Shown here in pieces: positions 59,544 to 64,000 of a DNA stretch of 64,000 nt (position 1 is the stretch's first letter; every line of letters starts with the position of its first letter). This stretch comes from DASZUK01 sp963844575 (lineage in GTDB: Bacteria > Actinomycetota > Acidimicrobiia > Acidimicrobiales > RAAP-2). The stretch is taken from contig CAWJOU010000005.1 in NCBI GenBank assembly GCA_963844575.1, positions 2,170,001-2,234,000 on the forward strand, written 5' to 3'. The notes under the pieces are model-generated. The model made no database searches, was not told the DNA's origin, and worked only from the letters and a program-made list of their open reading frames with translations. The translations under genes and the position numbers were made by a program.

Positions 59544-62023
59544 CGGGCGGCACCGCCGGCGGTAGTAGTACGGGAGACGGCGGCCCAGGCGGTGGCGAAG
59601 CCGCCGGTGGCCGAGTGGCCGGCCGCGGCCCGGCCGCCGGGCCGGACGACGTCGAGCGGGCCGATCGGCAGCGGGCGGTGCGAGCCGCCGGACGCCTTCG
59701 CCCAGTGCTCGACGTGCCAGCCGCGTCGCCGGGCGATGGCGGCGAGCCGGGACTCCGGGTTGACCGCGACGGGGAAGCCGACGGCTTCGAGCATCGCCAG
59801 GTCGCTGGCGGAGTCGGCATAGGCGACGGATTCGTCGAGGGACAGATCGTGGGCCGCCGCGTAGTCGGCGAGCAGGAGGGCTCGGGCTTCACCGATCGGT
59901 GGCAGGTCCTCGAGCCGCCCGTCGTAACGACCGTCGTGCTGGCCGAGGCGGGCGCAGACGATGTCGTCGAAGAGCGGGCGCAGCGGCGCGATGACGAAGT
60001 CGAGGGCGCCGGTGACGAGCAGCGTTCGGTGGCCGAGCCGCCGGTGCTCGCGGACGCGGGCGAGGCCGGCCGGGAACGAGCGGGTGAGGAGCTGTTGGTG
60101 GAAGAGCTCCCACGCGTCCTCGGCCAGCCGGTCGACCGGCGCGTCCTCGTAGCGGCGGTAGAACGAGCGGAGGAAGTCGCCGCGGTCGCGGCGGTCGAGG
60201 GCGAGCAGCCGCGGCGCCTCGCGCAGCAGGTCGGCGACGAAGCGGGCCCGCTTGGCGGCCGACAGGTGGCGGCTGGCCAGCCAGGCGTAGGTGTCGACGA
60301 CGTTCGACGCCATCAGCGTGTGCTCGAGGTCGAAGACCGCGAGGTGGCGATCGGGGGAGAGGATGGCCTTGCGGGCCCGGTCCGGCCGCTTGTCGACCGC
60401 GGACCGCCCCGGCGTCGTCCGGACCCGGGCGTGCTCGACCACCGACGGGAGGTGGACGTCGCGCACGTACCGGTCCCAGTCGATGACGGCCGGGTCGAAG
60501 CAGAACGCCTCCCGATCGGCCGGATCGAGGGAGTCCGAGAGCTCGAGTAGCCGGTCGACCCGGTAGCGGGCCTCGGTCTCGGTGTACGCGCCGTACAGCT
60601 CGACGTAGCCGAGGGCCCGCTTGGCCAGCGCGTTGCGGTCCTCCAGCCGGGCCGCCAGCGCGGCCTGCCGGCCGCGCACCGGGAGGGCGGTGGTCAGCCG
60701 TTCGACGGCGTCCATCGCCTTGGTGGCCCGCTGGAGCTGGCGTTGGACGCGGCCGCGGCCGGGGAACGACCACTCCGGCACCGAGATCGGCTGGCCGCGG
60801 TCGTCGTAGACGGGATGCTCGCCGAACCACTCCTGGACGAGCTGGACGAGCCGGCCGTAGCGGAGCGGGTTGCGGACGCCGGATGCGACCTGGACGACCG
60901 ACGGCCCGTCGGGATCGGGCCCGCGGGCGGCGACCGCGACGATCGCCGCGACGACCATGTCGACCGGGATGACGTCGATGACGCCTTCGGGCACGCCCGG
61001 GAACTCACGCAGGAGGCCGCGGGCGTAGGAGACGATGATCGGCTCGGCCATGCGGAAGCCGCGGATCCACCCCGGTTTCGGCTCGGCCAGCGCGGACTCG
61101 ATGATCGACGGCCGGACGATCGAGATCGGCACGTCGCCGCCGTACGTCGTCGTCAGCGCGCGCTCGCCGAGCGCCTTCGTGAACGGGTACGCGTCCGGCC
61201 AGCCGAGCGCCTGGGCCCGGGCAGTGCCGGCGTCGACGAGCTGCCGCTTGATCCACTCCTCGCGGACCTTCTCGGCCCGGTTGGCCAGCAGGTGCTCGCC
61301 GGCGCCACCGAGCTCGGTCCGGGCCTGCTTGGCGAACTCGGCCAGCTTGGCCGGACGGCGCGACTCGGCTTCGAGATCGGCGCGGAGCCGGCGGGCGTTG
61401 GCGACCTCGGCCTCCCAGTCGACGTCGAGCGTGAACCGGTTGGTTGTCAGCAGCTCTTCCTTGGCCTCGCCCTGGTGCGTACCGGCGACGTACGCGGTCG
61501 AGACGGCGATCAGGTGGCCCGGGCCGGGGTGGGCTGTGCCGCTGGTGCCCGCGTCGTGGCGGGCGGCGTCATCGGCCGCCTGACGGCGGGCGGCGGCGAC
61601 GGCGGCCGCGACCCGGGACGGGCCGAGCAGGTTGATCTCGACGGCCTGGTCGAGCGGGGCGTCGAAGCTGACGGTGGCTGCCGAGTGGATGACGACGTCG
61701 CTCGCGGCCAGCAGTCGGCGGCCGTCGTCGTCGAGGCCGAGACCGTCGCGGCCGACGTCACCGGGGACGGCGACGAGCCGGCGTGACGTCTCGTCGGCGA
61801 AGCGGTTGCCGAGCTCGTTGCGGAGGCGATCGAAGCAGTCGTTCTTCAGGATCTCGCGGGCCGCCCGCTGAGCCGCGCTGGCCCGACGACCGGGACGGAC
61901 GAGCACGACGATCTCCGCGTCGGGGATCGTCCGGAGCAGCCGTTCGACCAGGGCGGTTCCGAGGAAACCGGTCGCCCCGGTGACGAAGAACCGCTTCCCG
62001 GCCAGCTGGTCGGCGACAGCCAT
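59540..62023 (-). CDS. fatty acyl-CoA reductase (SDR) fused to HAD-IB phosphatase
   Basis: 827 residues. Residues 1 to about 520 form an extended SDR of the fatty-acyl reductase type: FFVTGATGFLGTALVERLL at the start, VIHSAATVSFDAPL, and YPFTKALGE as the YxxxK site. From about residue 555 a HAD-IB domain follows (LAVFDLEHTLMASN, LLVTGALDFVIAPL, YADSASDLAML). The usual second Asp of DxD in HAD phosphatases is Glu here. The enzyme would reduce an activated fatty acid to aldehyde or alcohol; the HAD part may act on a phosphorylated lipid. It is the first gene of the operon, under the triple operator. Confidence 0.88.
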   Translation of the reverse strand: MAVADQLAGKRFFVTGATGFLGTALVERLLRTIPDAEIVVLVRPGRRASAAQRAAREILKNDCFDRLRNELGNRFADETSRRLVAVPGDVGRDGLGLDDDGRRLLAASDVVIHSAATVSFDAPLDQAVEINLLGPSRVAAAVAAARRQAADDAARHDAGTSGTAHPGPGHLIAVSTAYVAGTHQGEAKEELLTTNRFTLDVDWEAEVANARRLRADLEAESRRPAKLAEFAKQARTELGGAGEHLLANRAEKVREEWIKRQLVDAGTARAQALGWPDAYPFTKALGERALTTTYGGDVPISIVRPSIIESALAEPKPGWIRGFRMAEPIIVSYARGLLREFPGVPEGVIDVIPVDMVVAAIVAVAARGPDPDGPSVVQVASGVRNPLRYGRLVQLVQEWFGEHPVYDDRGQPISVPEWSFPGRGRVQRQLQRATKAMDAVERLTTALPVRGRQAALAARLEDRNALAKRALGYVELYGAYTETEARYRVDRLLELSDSLDPADREAFCFDPAVIDWDRYVRDVHLPSVVEHARVRTTPGRSAVDKRPDRARKAILSPDRHLAVFDLEHTLMASNVVDTYAWLASRHLSAAKRARFVADLLREAPRLLALDRRDRGDFLRSFYRRYEDAPVDRLAEDAWELFHQQLLTRSFPAGLARVREHRRLGHRTLLVTGALDFVIAPLRPLFDDIVCARLGQHDGRYDGRLEDLPPIGEARALLLADYAAAHDLSLDESVAYADSASDLAMLEAVGFPVAVNPESRLAAIARRRGWHVEHWAKASGGSHRPLPIGPLDVVRPGGRAAAGHSATGGFATAWAAVSRTTTAGGAAR

Positions 62024-62032
62024 CTCCGTTTT

Positions 62033-62094
62033 CTACCACTTGGTAAGAGCCGTGTCTACCATTTGGTAGGCAAGGGGCGTCTACCATGCGGTAG
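62033..62094. promoter_or_regulatory. three palindromic TetR operators between divergent genes
   Basis: CTACCACTTGGTAAG (62033-62047), CTACCATTTGGTAG (62056-62069) and CTACCATGCGGTAG (62081-62094). The arms CTACC/GGTAG are kept and the centres are 23 and 25 bases apart, about two helical turns. The third ends directly at the tetR start codon, the first is 10 bases from the reductase start. Confidence 0.85.
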
Positions 62095-62718
62095 ATGGCG
62101 ACCGGGACGACGAAGGGCGGGAGCGGCACGGCCGACCGGATCCTCGACGTCGCGCTCTCGTCGTTCGGGACCCGCGGCTACGAGGCGACGTCGCTGGACG
62201 CGCTGGCCGGGTCGCTGGACGTCGCGAAGCAGACGATCCTGTACTGGTTCCCGAGCAAGGACGCGCTGCTCGTCGCGCTGATCGATCGGAGCGCCGCCGA
62301 GCTGGCCGAGGCGATGCAGGCCGCGCTCGACGGCGCCGGCGACGGTTGGGAGCGCATCGAAGCCGTCGTTCGCTCCGTCTTCCGGCTCGCCGCCCGCCGC
62401 CCGGAGCTCCTCGGGCTCGTCCGGGAAGTCGCTCGGCTCGGGCCGCCGCCGGCGACGCAGATGACCGTCGCGCTGCGCCCACTCGTCGAACGGGCGTCGC
62501 AGTTCCTCCGGGCCCAGATGGACGCTGGGCAGATGCGGCGCCACGATCCCGACCTGTTGCTGCTGGCGATCTACTCGACGGTGATCGGGATGGTCACCGA
62601 GGTCGAGGTGCTGCGGGCGCTCGGCGAGGAGCCGACGGCCCGGTCGCTCGTCCGTCGCCGGGCCGACGTTCTCGACCTGCTCCGCTCCGCGCTGATGGCC
62701 GACCCCGCGCCGGGCTGA
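62095..62718 (+). CDS. TetR-family transcriptional regulator
   Basis: 207 residues. The N-terminal HTH is typical (ADRILDVALSSFGTRGYEAT, LDVAKQTILYWFPSKDALLV); the rest is the helical ligand-binding domain. The ATG at 62095 directly follows the third operator, so it should repress itself and the divergent reductase operon. The ligand is probably an acyl-CoA or related lipid, by the genes it faces. Confidence 0.93.
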   Translation: MATGTTKGGSGTADRILDVALSSFGTRGYEATSLDALAGSLDVAKQTILYWFPSKDALLVALIDRSAAELAEAMQAALDGAGDGWERIEAVVRSVFRLAARRPELLGLVREVARLGPPPATQMTVALRPLVERASQFLRAQMDAGQMRRHDPDLLLLAIYSTVIGMVTEVEVLRALGEEPTARSLVRRRADVLDLLRSALMADPAPG

Positions 62719-62751
62719 CGAGCTGGGCGGTCGGCGGAGCGGGCGCCGACG

Positions 62752-63864
62752 TCAGTCGGGCGGCGGCGTCTTCTTCTTGGGCGGCGCCTTCGGCGTGTAG
62801 CGCTTGTTGGCGGGCGGCGCGGTCCGGCCGGTGGGGGACGGCGGTGGCTGGTTCTTGCGGGAGCGGCGGCTGGCGTTCGTCGTGCTGCCGCCTGACCGTC
62901 CGCTGGCCGCGCCGGCCTTCGGTGCCGGTCCGCGCCGCGGCGGCGTGTACCCGGGCAGGGGCGCCTTGGCCGACGGCGAGCCGTACTTCTGGCTACGCCA
63001 CGCCCGGAGCAGCAGCCAGCCGCCGGCGAAGATGAACGGCAGGACGATGATCGTGTTGGCGATGACCGAGCCGATCGCCAGGCCGGTCAGGACCAACGTG
63101 AACGCCAGCGGCGCCCGGCGACCGATGCGGACCGTGACGAAGATCGCCGCCGAGAACACGAGCAGGAGGATGAGCGAGAACGCGTAGTGGCTCGTCGGGT
63201 AGACGGTGTTGCACGTCGCCGCGCTCCCGCTGTGCGTCGTGTACGTGTAGTGGTTCGCACAGGTGTGGCCGCTCGGCTTCGTCGTCGTCGCGACGGAGAC
63301 CCGGCGAACCATGTACGGGATCGTCGAGACCAGCGTCAGGACGACGGCCAGCCCGGAAGCGATGTACCCGATCTTCCGCTCGGTCGGGTCGATCTGGTTG
63401 ACGAGGTTTCGCTTCTGGGTCTCCGTCATCGCCGAGAAGTCCGGCGTCGGCTGCTGGGCGGCCGGCTTCGACCGGGATGCCCGTTGTCCGGACTGGCGGG
63501 GCGGCGTCACGAACGTCTTCGACAGCCGCTGCCAGCCCGTCGTCCATACCGGCGAGTTGGGTCGGCCGTTCGACGCGCCGTCCGAAACGTCGTCGTCCTC
63601 GTCGCCGTCGTCCTCGGCCGAGCCGTCGTCGTCGTCGTTGTCGTTGTCGTCGACGGTGTCCTCGGCGACCGTGTCATCGTCGGTGACCGTGTTGTAGTCG
63701 GTATCGTCCGCCGCGTTACCCGCTACCTGGGCCTCGCCGTCGATATCGGCGTCGCCCGTTGCGTGGGGACTCCCGTTCGAGGACTCGTCGACGGTGTCGT
63801 CCGGCGAGCTCGCCGAGCCGGGCTGTCGGTCGGCCGGACCGGTGCCGGATCGTTTTTTCGCCAT
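62752..63864 (-). CDS. hypothetical membrane protein with acidic and basic disordered ends
   Basis: 370 residues. Residues 1-100 are very acidic (runs of D and E, such as DDNDNDDDDGSAEDDGDEDD). Three to four membrane helices follow: IGYIASGLAVVLTLVSTIPY, then an outside loop with two Cys (HTCANHYTYT, SAATCNTVYP), FSLILLLVFSAAIFVTV and a helix near 275-300. The C-terminal 80 residues are Pro/Lys/Arg-rich (TPKAPPKKKTPPPD). I recognise no family. The two Cys could form a disulfide outside the membrane. It is convergent with tetR. Confidence 0.75.
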   Translation of the reverse strand: MAKKRSGTGPADRQPGSASSPDDTVDESSNGSPHATGDADIDGEAQVAGNAADDTDYNTVTDDDTVAEDTVDDNDNDDDDGSAEDDGDEDDDVSDGASNGRPNSPVWTTGWQRLSKTFVTPPRQSGQRASRSKPAAQQPTPDFSAMTETQKRNLVNQIDPTERKIGYIASGLAVVLTLVSTIPYMVRRVSVATTTKPSGHTCANHYTYTTHSGSAATCNTVYPTSHYAFSLILLLVFSAAIFVTVRIGRRAPLAFTLVLTGLAIGSVIANTIIVLPFIFAGGWLLLRAWRSQKYGSPSAKAPLPGYTPPRRGPAPKAGAASGRSGGSTTNASRRSRKNQPPPSPTGRTAPPANKRYTPKAPPKKKTPPPD

Positions 63865-63917
63865 GAGCCATCCAGGCTACCTGGAGGCATCCCGCTGGCG
63901 GAAAACGCGGGTCACCC

Positions 63918-63966
63918 TTGACAGGCAACCGAGAGGCTGCCTACGGTTAGGCAACCATATGGTTGC
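63918..63966 (+). promoter_or_regulatory. promoter with palindromic operator near the right edge
   Basis: TTGACA (63918-63923) and TACGGT (63942-63947) are spaced by 18 bases. The perfect palindrome GCAACCATATGGTTGC lies at 63951-63966, and AGGCAACC occurs twice. A repressor binding here would block the start region of the gene at 63990. Confidence 0.5.
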
Positions 63967-63989
63967 GTTTTTGGACTTGGAAGAAGGGG

Positions 63990-64000
63990 ATGAGGTGTTC
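63990..64000 (+). CDS. 5' end of a gene leaving the window
   Basis: ATG preceded by GAAGAAGGGG and by a promoter-operator. Only three codons are visible, so nothing can be said about the product. The operator suggests a self-regulated gene, perhaps a repressor. Confidence 0.35.

Overview
The window is GC-rich (about 70 % by eye) DNA of an actinobacterium. The adjacent murT/gatD pair, a mycofactocin-type short-chain dehydrogenase, a P450 with a 3Fe-4S ferredoxin and a secreted protein carrying GYWLVAADGG-type repeats all fit this. The repeat type and the gene style suggest the class Acidimicrobiia, but this is inference and not proven by a marker gene. No tRNA, rRNA, CRISPR array or phage genes were seen.

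Positions 1-46000 form one large exopolysaccharide (EPS) locus. It holds a polyprenyl-phosphate sugar transferase (5072-6745), two Wzz-like chain-length proteins (12021-15225), a Wzy-like polymerase (15222-16505), a heparinase-like lyase, a dehydrogenase/oxidoreductase fusion, a glutamine-dependent amidotransferase, several GT4 glycosyltransferases, an AlgD-like nucleotide-sugar dehydrogenase (24194-25516), two Wzx-like flippases, FkbM and other methyltransferases, a beta-helix protein (8053-10362) and three GNAT/CelD-like acyltransferases. Regulators inside it are an ECF sigma factor, a MerR protein, a LuxR-type regulator and a receiver-only paralogue. Two fused relatives of exosortase-A-associated hydrolases occur, but no exosortase is visible. 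A recent IS4-type insertion with a perfect 10-bp target duplication lies at 10380-11832.

The most unusual parts of the EPS locus are: a four-gene cassette (30492-33869) with a carrier protein, an amino acid:[carrier protein] ligase, an acyl-CoA-dehydrogenase-like flavoprotein and a DUF1839 protein; one 1297-residue ORF that joins flippase, glycosyltransferase and methyltransferase (34032-37925); a short motif GTATCAC repeated in the leaders of at least eight EPS genes; and two copies of a conserved, covarying RNA-like leader in front of the two receiver-domain genes. My working picture is that the cassette charges a carrier protein with an amino acid, possibly oxidises it, and passes it to the polysaccharide, with the GNAT-like proteins as candidate transferases.

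From 46000 on the content changes: a LysR regulator; a frameshifted HAD/acyltransferase; murT-gatD for peptidoglycan amidation; P450-ferredoxin; a mycofactocin-type SDR; a GT2; a low-GC secreted protein with an AT-rich flank; and a tightly overlapping four-gene operon (55613-62023) of fatty-acyl reductase-HAD fusion, zinc dehydrogenase, LarA-like protein and PlsC-like acyltransferase. That operon diverges from a tetR gene across three palindromic operators. The right end has a disordered membrane protein and the promoter and first codons of a gene that leaves the window.

Three genes or elements carry apparent one-base shifts (near 11616, 27535 and 48403). These may be real mutations or assembly errors.
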